Source of the DNA: Gracilaria gracilis
Lineage: Eukaryota > Rhodophyta > Florideophyceae > Gracilariales > Gracilariaceae
Direction of reading: 5' to 3'
NCBI GenBank assembly: GCA_030374805.1
Contig: JARGSG010000030.1
Span: forward strand, 248,001-312,000
Length of the DNA stretch: 64,000 bases
The notes beneath the pieces were generated by a model that was given only the letters and a program-made list of their open reading frames with translations, was not told where the DNA came from and searched no databases. Positions 39,075 to 48,728 of this stretch are shown here, piece after piece (positions within the stretch are counted from its first letter, which is position 1; every line of letters starts with the position of its first letter). The translations under genes were made by a program, and so were the position numbers.

Positions 39075-40094
39075 ATGGCCCTGACAAGGAGCAGAGTGAA
39101 GAGAGAGCAAGGTACGAATTGTTTCCATGGTATGCAGCAAGATGCAACTAGTGAGAAAGACAGAGTACCATTTGCGCCAAAGCGAAGAAAGGCTGAACCA
39201 TTGCTCAACAACTTGCTTATACAGAGGACAAGGTTCCCACTTGCCAAGGATGAAACCGAAATCGTAGAACGAACTGATGAAAGAGAATCGCGCAACACAG
39301 ATATGCTAAGCGGAAAAGGCTGCCAGCCTACTATTCCAGCACGTATTCGAATAAGACCTGAAAATGACTTTCCCGCGCCAGATATTGAAGACTTACCACC
39401 AACGCCACCCTCTCCGCAAGAAGCTGATGACGTTCTACAACGGTTGCGAAAGTTTTACAGAGGTGGGCTATCAACGGCGTCCCACCCAAAGACAAAACGA
39501 CGAAAGGATCTACTTGACAGTCTCTTCGCTACAATTTTGAGCCAAGCAACCTCAAACACAAACTCGTCCAGAGCATTTACAGCACTGAAGAGTACATTTC
39601 CCAAATGGGAAGACGCGATGAACGCAGGTGCCGAATCAATAGAAGAGCAGATTCGATGCGGGGGCTTGGCAAAAGCAAAATCGAAGGTTATGCATAGCAT
39701 TCTGCGACAACTGTACGAGGAACGCGGATCATGTTCGCTAGACTTCTTGTGGGGTATGAGCACTGAGAGAGTGAAACAGATATTGTGTGCTTTCAACGGA
39801 GTGGGACCAAAAACAGCCTCGTGCGTACTGATGTTTGGAATGCAACGAGGTGAATTTCCTGTTGATACTCACATACGACGAATTGCAACGAGGCTGGGAT
39901 GGATGGCGGTTGGAAGTTCAGCAGAAAAAACGTACGACGCCTTGAATTTATGTTTAAAGAATGACATCAAGTATGAGCTACATATTCTTTTGATAGAACA
40001 TGGTAGGAAAACCTGCAAAGCAAGATCTCCGCGATGTGGTGGTTGCCCGCTCTGGAATCTGTGCCCTTCGAGAGCTGTTTCGACGTCTGGATGA
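39075..40094 (+). CDS. Endonuclease III-type DNA glycosylase (HhH-GPD, 4Fe-4S)
   Basis: 339 residues from the ATG at 39075. The first 130 residues are basic and disordered (nuclear localisation likely through KRRK). The HhH-GPD fold follows: LFATILSQATSN, then the helix-hairpin-helix FNGVGPKTASCVLMFG with the catalytic Lys, and VDTHIRRIATRLGW with the catalytic Asp. The end carries CKARSPRCGGCPLWNLC, the exact C-x6-C-x2-C-x5-C pattern for a 4Fe-4S cluster. Such enzymes excise oxidised pyrimidines or other damaged bases and nick the abasic site in base excision repair. It looks closer to the plant/archaeal single-domain relatives than to NTH1 proper. A shorter overlapping frame (40000-40320) is not believed. 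Confidence 0.88.
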   Translation: MALTRSRVKREQGTNCFHGMQQDATSEKDRVPFAPKRRKAEPLLNNLLIQRTRFPLAKDETEIVERTDERESRNTDMLSGKGCQPTIPARIRIRPENDFPAPDIEDLPPTPPSPQEADDVLQRLRKFYRGGLSTASHPKTKRRKDLLDSLFATILSQATSNTNSSRAFTALKSTFPKWEDAMNAGAESIEEQIRCGGLAKAKSKVMHSILRQLYEERGSCSLDFLWGMSTERVKQILCAFNGVGPKTASCVLMFGMQRGEFPVDTHIRRIATRLGWMAVGSSAEKTYDALNLCLKNDIKYELHILLIEHGRKTCKARSPRCGGCPLWNLCPSRAVSTSG

Positions 40095-40629
40095 AGCTTT
40101 CTCTAAAGGTCAAAAGCCGAGCGGATGTGCTGGCAAACTGGGCGCTGTTCCTCGGCGTTTGGATCACGTACGCAAGCACCGCGTTATCGAGCAGTTGAAG
40201 ACTTCAAAGCGAGAATTAGTCGCTGTGCTGCCGCAGGATGCAAGAAAGTCGGTCCAATTGCTAGTTAGACATGAGCCACAAAATTTGTTGGCGTTTCTGA
40301 AGAGAGAAAGCTTCATTTGAAGCTTTACTTCAGATTAGCAATAGAAAACTTTGTGCATAGCACGATATCATACGTGACAGGGAGTAAGTCCGTCAACCGT
40401 GCACATGGGTCAGAAAAGGAGCCCCGATCATGGCAGCCGTGGAGATAGTAGTAGCTCAAAGTAATCCGTTGATAGTTCGACTATCATGATATCAAGAGCC
40501 CTCTGAGAGGGCTTCCGCGATAAAGGATACAGTTCCGACGTAGTCCTTACCGACCGCCCCATGCAGTGCTTTAACAGACCTCCGCGTCCCGGCAGTCGAT
40601 ACCCTCACCCCGTGCAGGATATCAGAAAG

Positions 40630-41250
40630 CTCCGAAGACCCGGGAGGTCGTTAAACTCGCCCAAGCGATCGGTCATCTTGGCGGTCGCCGTCGCGGACTT
40701 GGGTGGTACGTCGTGAAAAGGCCCCCGTCTAACTGCACGCACGCAGTCGGTCACGAGCCTGTTTTCGGAAGAAGATCCAACCGCCCTTTCCCTGAATTTT
40801 TTCCCTCGAACGAAGAGCTTCAATGGAGCCTCTGGGCAGGGGTTTTCCAGGGTTTTCTGGGATGGACTACCCTTGGGTCGGAAGATGACGCAGGCTACGC
40901 GCCGGTTCTTTTTCCTGATCTCGCCGACGATATAGGGGTTGGGTGGAAAGGACGTCGTCAGTGGTTTCTTTGGCGACAAAAGCGGTACATGCGAAGCGCC
41001 TTGTCGTGGTGTACACCTCACGCGGCGAGCTCTAGAGGTTGAATGGAGAGGTTCAGTGAAGAAGAAGGCGATAATCGTCGCAAACGAAACGCTTCTGCGG
41101 TCGAAAACACCTTAGGTACCTAATACTTTTTTTGTACCATATTACAGCCCCGTGAGTGTAGCACGGCTACTGATTTGTGGTTTGTGGCTACGGTGTAGAG
41201 ATAAGTGTTACAGGTTGTTGGGGTTCTTAGCATACCCCCGCGTACGAGTA
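40630..41250. repeat. Dispersed repeat, copy A
   Basis: It shares long similar blocks with 55600-56215, for example TCGTTAAACTCGCCCAAGCG, GGGTGGTACGTCG, TTTTCCAGGGTTTTC/TTCTCCAGGGTTTTC, AGCGCCTTGTCGTGGTGT and GGTTGTTGGGG near the right end, all in the same order and orientation. Boundaries are approximate. It may be a decayed transposable element; no terminal repeats or target duplications could be defined. Confidence 0.6.
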
Positions 41251-41730
41251 ATTCAGGTAGGCGTTTCATAAATGAGAGAGAGAGAGAAAGCTCCGGGCAA
41301 CGGGCTCGATTTGCACCGCACCACATCTTGAGACCACTAAAGATCGGGTCACGTCCGAACAGGCACAACAATCGCAGCACATCCAACATGCATCACGCAC
41401 CGTAGGCTTCGTACCGCTGGTACACGGCGGTCTAGCACAGCGGCACTCGCACTCCTCTACCGTTTCACCACAGCTTGGACAATACCCGGGCTCCAGTTCA
41501 ACAAGGGATGTGCTCTGATACATAGGGAACTGGGTGGATCATCGCAAATCACTCTCGCGGAGCAAGAGTCCTCCGCTGGGAGCCATGAATGTTCTCATCA
41601 TGAGAACACACCAACAAACTGCGGCTCTTGGTGGGTTCGATCCAACTTATTTGATCCGAAAGCGCGCTCTCCTTGATTCTTTGTTGTTCATAGCTCTACA
41701 GTGGTACGTAAATTTTAACAACGGTAGAGC

Positions 41731-41750
41731 TACCAACGGTACCGTTGGTA
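41731..41750. repeat. Perfect 20-bp palindrome of the TACC..GGTA family
   Basis: TACCAACGGTACCGTTGGTA is its own reverse complement, formed by two overlapping TACC-N3-GGTA cores. Confidence 0.85.
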
Positions 41751-42162
41751 CCTGTCCGAAAAATTATTAATTGTCTTCTCATAAACGATGCTGTCAACAT
41801 CGATTTACATCAAGAGGACCACTTGAAAACCCAAAGCCTTTCTGATTATATTACCGAAGAGAGGTTGGCCCAGGCACCTGTCGTACCCATACGTGTTAGC
41901 TCCACCAAGCCTCTGGGTGATGTACTGTAAAAGTTACAGTACACAGCCTGTATGTGGAACAGGTTACTGTAGATAGACAAGAGGGCTAACCGTCTACCTT
42001 TTGGTACACTCATCGACTGGGATCGGAGCTGTTGTCAGCAGACAGTCCAGCACGCCGATCTTGCGCTTCCTCTCCCACCATTCGATCGACCCAAGGTTGG
42101 AACTAACAAGGGTAGTACAACGAGCCGAGTCGGTTTTTTGTGCTTCTGCTACGCTATTTCAC

Positions 42163-43733
42163 ATGGGTGGGGGACAGAGTACCGAACAAACAACGGAGGT
42201 TGTTTATGATGGCAATCAGCCTGAAGAGAAGCATGAAGAAGAAGCTGATCATGGATGCCATGAGAAAATGTCAGAGGAAATGAAGGCCCTTCTGGATGCC
42301 AATACTTACATGCCGGGTAACAATGCCAAGTATCCTTACTTTCTGATTCAGCTCTCTGAGAAGGAGGAACTTGAGTACGATGGAAAACTTGTATCCGATG
42401 CGGTTGTCCAATACATTCAAACCCATCACGTTACCCACATATTCGCACAGACCCATGGTTGGAACACACCACGTGAGTTGCTCTAATTATACCGCTCTTG
42501 CTCTCCTCACACACATTTTGCAATGTCAATTCCACTAACCTTGATTGTTTCACTGCCTAAATGCTGTCGATTTCCTTCACGTATCCAGCTGACAAGGCTG
42601 TGGCTGTGCCTTTCACCGAGTTCATTGGTGGTATGCAGGATGATAGAGCCATGCCCGAACCCTCCGAACACTTCCAACCCATATTCGTTGCATTTATTTG
42701 GCCAGCAGTGCCCATTGCCTTTGGGCAGACAGACGATGCCTTGACAAAAGCTCAACTGCTGGCACAACATGAACGAGAGCTTGGCGAGGAATCTGACATT
42801 GCTCATGCATGTGACGCTGCTAAGCGCGCTATTGATAATGAAGATCCTGATGACGACGATCTCAAGCAATCCATGCGTACTTTGGTGGCGGACAGTCGAG
42901 ATGATGACGATGATGACGATGATGACCCAGACAATGTTGTCGAAAAGGAACGACAATTTGCGCGAGAAGCAGACTATGAAGTCACTTCACGTGGTATGCA
43001 GAATATTGGTGATGTGTTCAGGCTCGTTATGCGTCCAATGGAGACCTTCGTGTTTGGGAGACTCATGAAGCGAGGACAACGTGTCGGTGAGATTATGGGC
43101 GGCGTGATCGGGAAGTGCATGAAAGCGTCCGAACCAAGAAAGAAAGTCTGTCTCATGGCAAACTCATTGGGCGCTCATGTTTTGGTAGGGTTGCTGAACA
43201 GACCCCATCTACTTCCCTACAAGTTGCATACAGTTTTCTTTGTACAGGGAGCCATTGCGAGAGAATACTTTCACGAAGGTGGAAGATTTGGTCATGTGAA
43301 GGAAGTCGTTGCAGGCCCTGTTGTCGTCTCACACAGTGAACATGATCTGATTCTTCGCAACATATTCGGCTGGTTCCATGGCGTTGCAATCGGGTTTTCT
43401 GGTACCCCGGGAGGAGCCGCGACGAAGATGAGGGCTGTGGAAGCTCTATGCGATAATCCTTACTCTCTTGAATGTGGAGAGTGGAACAATATTGATGGCT
43501 CAGAGTACGTTGGATGATCTACTCCACTCGACTTTACGCTCTACGAATCCAAGCTCTATGGGAAAAGTACTGACCTCTTTTGTCATTCTATGCGCGAATA
43601 ACCAATTCACAGATTTATCAACGAAGGAAGTCCGGTCGCTGGCGGTCACGGTGACTTCAAAGAAGACGAAACAACAAGTTTGTATTGGTCTGCGATTAAG
43701 ATGGAGTTGGGCGACCCGTCGTATGATATATGA
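42163..43733 (+). CDS. Alpha/beta-hydrolase-like protein with N-myristoylation motif
   Basis: Exons 42163-42472, 42589-43504 and 43613-43733 (introns 116 and 108 nt) give 448 residues. The N terminus MGGGQSTEQ fits N-myristoylation (Gly2, Ser6). Residues 85-105 (VVQYIQTHHVTHIFAQTHGWN) resemble the first strands of an alpha/beta hydrolase. An acidic insert with nine consecutive Asp sits near residue 215. KVCLMANSLGAHVLVGLLN has the nucleophile elbow (A-N-S-L-G) with the putative catalytic Ser. GPVVVSHSEHDLILR gives the acid region and GGHGDF in the last exon the candidate His. The third exon was found by splicing: it supplies that His and restores the frame. Substrate is unknown; a lipid-like substrate at the inner face of a membrane is plausible. 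Confidence 0.75.
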
Positions 43734-44529
43734 GCACCTGCTTTGTGCAGAGGCTAATGAATTGGAACTTGTTGAGAATGGTCGAAAGTCGTTCACTTCT
43801 AGTCTTCTACGTCTATCGCTTACGCAAAAACAGCCGTTGATTAGGAACAAGAAGGCCTCTAAAGGTGTTTTGAGAACTGGCTTCTGCAAAGAAAGTATCG
43901 TTGGCAGAGAATTAGTTTACACACGTCTAATCATGTTCTACGGAATGTCACTTGTTAGATTTATGTAGCTAAACTGCATGCCCGAGTTTGTCAGGCGAAA
44001 CTTTCGAAAATGAGGTACCCGGCCTATCTACGTCTGCCTGCTATCATTTTGCGCCACATGGACATGCGAACAGCATGGTAAAAGGCTATATCACTTGTTG
44101 AGATTCATGTCCAGCGCTGGACATGTGCGAGAAAGAATATGGCGTATTCCGAAGTCGAGTCGAAGAGTCAGCCGAGGGACATCAGGCCGGTGATCCTGTG
44201 CGTTGCGTTTTTCCTTAGATGCAAGGTTCGACTATGTTAGCTTTCACCATCTCTATCTACGAAGTGCTCGCGTGTAGCTTGGTGCAAGATTATCGAACTT
44301 GGTTGATTCAACGCAATTCTCAACAGCCACGATGCGACAGGTCTTCCACCGTGTTGAACCCAAAATTAGGCGCGCTATGGAACATGAGAGCTCTTCTGTA
44401 ACTTCGGCATTGATGACATACGGGGCACAAATCCGATTTCATTCGGCAACGGCAAAGCTTCGAACGGAGCAACGCCCAGACAAGCAAAGTCATGTCTTGA
44501 TAATTCATATTCTTCGAAGATATGAACTC
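43734..44529. other. Intergenic stretch between convergent genes
   Basis: No supported gene. It contains an 18-bp perfect palindrome (44107) and only short frames that are shadows or lack motifs. Confidence 0.4.
44107..44124. repeat. Perfect 18-bp palindrome
   Basis: ATGTCCAGCGCTGGACAT is self-complementary with no loop. Confidence 0.85.
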
Positions 44530-45915
44530 TCAGGCATGTACGTCGCCTTGAAAAGTAGATTGTTCCATGTTGGCTACTCTCGCATGCGACTCCAGATCGC
44601 GTCTCTTCTTCTTGCCGCTTAGAACAATATAGAGCACAGCTCCCAACAAGCCAAACGTAAGTCCAACACAAGCCCCTATAGCACCTGATGTGATTCGTTT
44701 TCCGACCGAACAGACGGCGGCCAAATTGGTCGAAGAAGTCACTGCTGAAGCAGAGGACCGAGAGCCAAGACTGCACAGATCCGATTCGCAATCCATGCAG
44801 AACTTCTTTCGACCCATGGTTTCCAGAGCAGTGCTTCGTTCAAACTGGCTCAGGGAACAGCCCTTGTTGACGTCTGTACAGCCAGGGGTCCCAAATGCGA
44901 TGGGTTCGGCGCGGGGAGCACCATCACCGCCGGAATACCATTTGAGGTGGAGGACGCGATTGCCTCTGGAGGACCCTTCTTCGTGAACCTCAATGATGAG
45001 AGCGGCGCCAAAATCTGGTAGCTTATCTGCGGGTGGCGTTGGTTGGCTATTGGTATTAGCACGAATGGATGCCCATAAGGTAAGAAGAGTGGGGTAGTGA
45101 GCAGAGTACTCGACGATGCGATAGGTTTTCTCGCTGGATGTGGAATCTATGGTGTTTGCGTGATGCTGAATGGTGCCCAGAAGACCGGCTGCAACGTGAA
45201 TGTGGTGAGTGGCGAAGGAGAACTTTGTGGTTTCATACCAGTCTGCAACTTGTCTAAGACGGGTGGCGTCAGAATCAGAGAGCTTGGCAATGTTTTTGAA
45301 GCGGTCACTAACGTCGTAACCATTGTTAATGATGTTATACTGATCGTATACGTTGAAGACGTGCTGCAAGTTTTGTTCATCCGCGGGGTGACCGAGCTTT
45401 TTTGCCAAGGTGGCAACGAAGGCTCCATCCTTCTTGTTCCGCGCCTCAAACTCGGAGCTGTTTATAAAGTCATCGAAGCGCACAGCGAGGCTGGGGCATA
45501 TGGCGTAGCCGCGAATGATCCAATCGAATCGGGAGCTGTTGAAGACGAGGGTGGGGATGCGATGACTGTCATCTGGATACAAGCCGCGCAGAAAAGAGCG
45601 GGCGCTGATTTGCGTTCGCTCAAAGTTTGAACTGAACGAACCAACGTAGCTTGGTTCCTCGTACACAGGCTCGATGCCCTTGATGGGCTTGTCCGATTGT
45701 ATATACTGGCTTCGAATGTAGGCTCCAAGCCTGGTGAGCTGGTCCACTCCAGCGCGATAAATACTACCGGTACGAGTCTCCTCACGGGGGTCAGTAGGAT
45801 TCTTCTTGAGCGGGTTGCGAGCGCCATGGCGATGAATAACCTGCACCTGAATAATGCGCGCGCTGACCAAGCCAGCGGCGGCCGCAAGCGCGAGCACAAG
45901 CAAGACGAGACGCAT
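44530..45915 (-). CDS. Membrane-anchored histidine acid phosphatase family protein
   Basis: 461 residues from the ATG at 45915, which starts a signal peptide (MRLVLLVLALAAAAGLVSA). The phosphohistidine motif is IHRHGARNP (R-H-G-x-R-x-P) at about residue 27. SNFERTQISARSFLRGLYP is the second conserved arginine segment. The C-terminal catalytic motif, normally H-D or H-A-E, reads EYSAHYPTL, so the proton donor next to His is Tyr. A membrane helix (SGAIGACVGLTFGLLGAVLYIVL) and a basic tail KKKRRD follow, making it a type I membrane protein with its enzyme domain outside or in a vacuole lumen. The family hydrolyses phosphomonoesters; activity here is uncertain because of the Tyr. It is divergent from the tRNA synthetase gene. 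Confidence 0.85.
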   Translation of the reverse strand: MRLVLLVLALAAAAGLVSARIIQVQVIHRHGARNPLKKNPTDPREETRTGSIYRAGVDQLTRLGAYIRSQYIQSDKPIKGIEPVYEEPSYVGSFSSNFERTQISARSFLRGLYPDDSHRIPTLVFNSSRFDWIIRGYAICPSLAVRFDDFINSSEFEARNKKDGAFVATLAKKLGHPADEQNLQHVFNVYDQYNIINNGYDVSDRFKNIAKLSDSDATRLRQVADWYETTKFSFATHHIHVAAGLLGTIQHHANTIDSTSSEKTYRIVEYSAHYPTLLTLWASIRANTNSQPTPPADKLPDFGAALIIEVHEEGSSRGNRVLHLKWYSGGDGAPRAEPIAFGTPGCTDVNKGCSLSQFERSTALETMGRKKFCMDCESDLCSLGSRSSASAVTSSTNLAAVCSVGKRITSGAIGACVGLTFGLLGAVLYIVLSGKKKRRDLESHARVANMEQSTFQGDVHA

Positions 45916-46469
45916 GATGAGCACCGACAACGTGAACGAACAAGGCGAGGAGACGCCGCCAACCGAGAAGCAATTCAGCGCGGCGCGGACGGATGATGCG
46001 CTGGGTGCCAGCGCGAGCGCGAGGGCCCGTGCGCCATCGCTGCTGCAACGGCGATGCCGCTGCGGATGACCGCGCGGAGATGGCGCGCACAGCCGGCGCG
46101 TGCTCGTCAGCTCGTGCGCAACACACACGTGCCGACGCGCATCGCTTTTGTAGACTGCAAATTGCAGTGCCCGCCTGTGTCACACACGCCAATGCCATCG
46201 CCAGCGTGGCACAGTGGCACCGTGGCACCGTGGCCGCGTGGCACCGTGGCCGCGTGGCCGCGTGGCCGCGTTGCCGCGTTGCCCGGCGCTGCTGGCCAGC
46301 GACGCAAACGCGTAATGCGGCGGTGTTGCTCGCCGCCCGTGCGCGGAACGTGTGCGGCACATTTGTGAGAGCGGGGGATCTTCGTCGTGAGGCGCTTCAT
46401 CAATCAGTTGAACTGTTCAGTTATCGATTTTGCGCGGTGCGTGTTGTGGTGCTGGTGCTGACGATCGTC
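45916..46469. promoter_or_regulatory. Divergent promoter, phosphatase / aspartyl-tRNA synthetase
   Basis: This 554-bp GC-rich region has a GTGGCCGC/GTGGCACC repeat tract. Frames run open through it on both strands as a result of composition. Confidence 0.5.
46205..46283. repeat. Short tandem array of GTGGCACC / GTGGCCGC units
   Basis: Eight or nine related 8-9-bp units follow each other with C/A and C/T changes, including GTGGCACCGTGGCCGC twice. Confidence 0.75.
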
Positions 46470-48203
46470 ATGGAGCAAGCCGCAAAGCCGAACGAAGGAC
46501 CCGTCGATACGGGCAATGCGCCGGTACAGAAGAGTCGTGCTGACATGAGTGAGGACGAGAAGAAACGGCTCAAGGAGGCGAAGAAAGCCGCCAAGGAAGC
46601 CGCCAAGCGAGAAAAGGCTGAGAAGAAGGCTGCCGCTGCGAAGGCCGCTGCGGAAGCTCTTGCCGCGTCGCAGGCGCTTGTCACGGGAATTGAGTTCCTG
46701 TCCATTGGCGAGCAGCCCGAGTCTCTATATGGCTCGTACCGCGTTATACAGAGCAAGTGCCCGCCCACTGGTAGTGGTCGCTCTTTTTCGCCGCTGTCTG
46801 TGCTTTCGAAATGCCCGTTTGGCGATGAGGTTTGGGTCAGGGCTCGCGTTCACAAAGCTGTGTTTACGTCACAGGTTGGGTTTGTTACCTTGAGGAAGGG
46901 CTTGTATACCGTTCAGGCCGTGTTGGAAGGGAAGGACCTTCTCAAATGGGCCAAGAAGGCTGTCACTCACGAAACCATTGTTGATATTCATGCGCTCATC
47001 CGCCAGCCGGAAGGCGGCCGAGTTGAGAAATGCTCCGTTTCAAATGTTGAATTGGCTGTGCGCAGGATCTACATCGTCTCGCGTTCGGAGGAGACTCTAC
47101 CGCTTTCGGTCGAGGATGCGGCCCGTCCTGTTGAGGATGACGAGCCTGCGCCAGCGGAAGACGCTCAAATGGATACCACGCAAGCCGCGCGTACCAGACC
47201 ACGAGTCACCCGTGATACCCGACTGGATGCACGAGTCGTTGATCTCAGAGCACCTCCGCACGCTAGTTTGATGCGTGTGCAAAGCGGTGTTTGTCAACTG
47301 TTTCGCGAGTTTCTGTACTCCAATGCATTCATGGAGATCCATTCCCCGAAGCTGATTGCTGGCGCTTCAGAAGGAGGCTCTTCAGTGTTTCATCTGCCTT
47401 ATTTTGACAGAAAGGCTTGCCTTGCACAAAGTCCACAGCTTTATAAACAGATGGTTATCTGCAGTGACTTTAACCGTGTGTTTGAGATAGGACCAGTGTT
47501 CCGTGCAGAGAAGAGTCATACTCATCGTCACTTGTGCGAATTTACGGGTCTGGATCTTGAAATGGAAATATATGAACATTATAATGAGATCCTGGATGTT
47601 CTCGACGGTTTGTTCACTGCCATTTTCGATGGACTTGAGAAGCGGTACGGGACTGAGCTTGCTGTTGTGCGATCCAAATGGAATGTGCCCAACTTCAAGT
47701 ACTACACCGGGCGCCCCAACTTGCGTTTGAAGTGGCCACAGGCGATTGAGATGCTGCGAGGAGCGGGAGTCGAGATTGGTGAGTTTGAGGATATCAACAC
47801 GGAGAAGGAAAAATTGTTGGGTAAGCTGGTCAAGGAGAAGTACGACACGGACTTTTTCATGCTCACTCATTTCCCCTCGGTCATCAGACCATTTTATACA
47901 ATGGTGGACCCCGTGGATAGCCGCTATTCAAACTCGTATGACTTGTTCATGCGAGGGGAAGAAATCGTTTCTGGAGCGCAGCGAATTCACGACGTTGAGC
48001 TTCTCAAGACGCGTGCGGTTGCCATGTTGGGTGAAGACGGTGTATCGTCTATAAAGGACTACGTGAACGCGTTCCGGTATGGAGCTCCTCCTCATGGTGG
48101 CGCTGGAATCGGGCTGGAGCGAGTCGTGATGTTGTACCTTGGGGTGGAGAACGTGCGAGAGTGTTCGCTGTTCCCCCGTGATCCAGAGCGTCTAACTCCC
48201 TAA
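46470..48203 (+). CDS. Aspartyl-tRNA synthetase, cytosolic
   Basis: 577 residues from the ATG at 46470 in the context GTCATGG. A lysine/alanine-rich helix (about residues 28-75) is the eukaryotic tRNA-binding extension. The OB-fold anticodon domain follows (EVWVRARVHKAVFTSQVGFVTLR). The class II core has motif 1 around QLFREFLYSNAFMEIHSPKL, motif 2 at GPVFRAEKSHTHRHLCEFTG and motif 3 at GAGIGLERVVMLYLGVENVR, ending SLFPRDPERLTP as in cytosolic AspRS. The QSPQLYKQ segment binds aspartate. It charges tRNA-Asp for cytosolic translation. No organelle targeting peptide starts at this ATG; upstream in-frame sequence is non-coding in character. Single exon. Confidence 0.95.
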   Translation: MEQAAKPNEGPVDTGNAPVQKSRADMSEDEKKRLKEAKKAAKEAAKREKAEKKAAAAKAAAEALAASQALVTGIEFLSIGEQPESLYGSYRVIQSKCPPTGSGRSFSPLSVLSKCPFGDEVWVRARVHKAVFTSQVGFVTLRKGLYTVQAVLEGKDLLKWAKKAVTHETIVDIHALIRQPEGGRVEKCSVSNVELAVRRIYIVSRSEETLPLSVEDAARPVEDDEPAPAEDAQMDTTQAARTRPRVTRDTRLDARVVDLRAPPHASLMRVQSGVCQLFREFLYSNAFMEIHSPKLIAGASEGGSSVFHLPYFDRKACLAQSPQLYKQMVICSDFNRVFEIGPVFRAEKSHTHRHLCEFTGLDLEMEIYEHYNEILDVLDGLFTAIFDGLEKRYGTELAVVRSKWNVPNFKYYTGRPNLRLKWPQAIEMLRGAGVEIGEFEDINTEKEKLLGKLVKEKYDTDFFMLTHFPSVIRPFYTMVDPVDSRYSNSYDLFMRGEEIVSGAQRIHDVELLKTRAVAMLGEDGVSSIKDYVNAFRYGAPPHGGAGIGLERVVMLYLGVENVRECSLFPRDPERLTP

Positions 48204-48728
48204 TCCGAACTCTTGTAAACAAGGACACCCTGTTCAAGTCAAATTTGTCTTATTTATTGAACGCTGTAGATACTCGTTTGTAGTTTGTTGTTTGGCGTGC
48301 AAGTTGGAGTTTGGGTCTGTGATGCTGACACATTCCACATGTCCATGCGAGTGATACGTCACGCCAGATGTAAGAATTCCGCAGTTGATGAGCCATCATG
48401 AAACCGGTAGAAGGTAGATGCGCTCGAATGAAGGCCTCAATACGAGAGGTTGTGAATCACAACTTGTGATGGCAATCATAACTGTTACAGTACCCTTCGT
48501 ACATGTAGATACTCGTGCCATATCAGTACATACCCGGTAACTTGGATTGTCCTGTTTCGGCCGAAGTAGCCGCGACTCGTGTGCGGCTGTTTAAAGTGAT
48601 CAATCATGAACTTTTAACGGCATTCACCATCGCATATACAACGGTATGCACTGTATTCGACCGGGGTGATCATGAGTCATGATATTTGAGTCATCAGTCA
48701 TGAGTCATGATTCACGAGTCAGCGAGAA
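48204..48728. other. Intergenic stretch between convergent genes
   Basis: 3' flanks of the synthetase and the receptor gene. The only feature is the GAGTCATGA repeat cluster at its right end. Confidence 0.4.
48669..48720. repeat. Cluster of GAGTCATGA / TCATGAGTCA repeats
   Basis: ATGAGTCATGAT occurs twice, with further GAGTCA copies between and after, within 52 bases; the units are partly palindromic. The TGAGTCA core is also the AP-1/bZIP consensus. Confidence 0.7.

Larger units (their letters stand above)
40095..42162. other. Intergenic stretch with a dispersed repeat
   Basis: It contains repeat copy A (about 40630-41250) and the 20-bp perfect palindrome at 41731. A minus-strand frame at 41266-41523 is Cys-rich (YCPSCGETVEECEC...) but too short and isolated to call. 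Confidence 0.4.

Noticed and set aside
40000..40320. 106-codon frame overlapping the end of the DNA glycosylase
   Set aside because: The glycosylase frame is fixed by its Fe-S cysteines; the second frame has no motifs and no independent start context.
45097..45630. Plus-strand 177-codon frame
   Set aside because: Antisense to the conserved histidine phosphatase.
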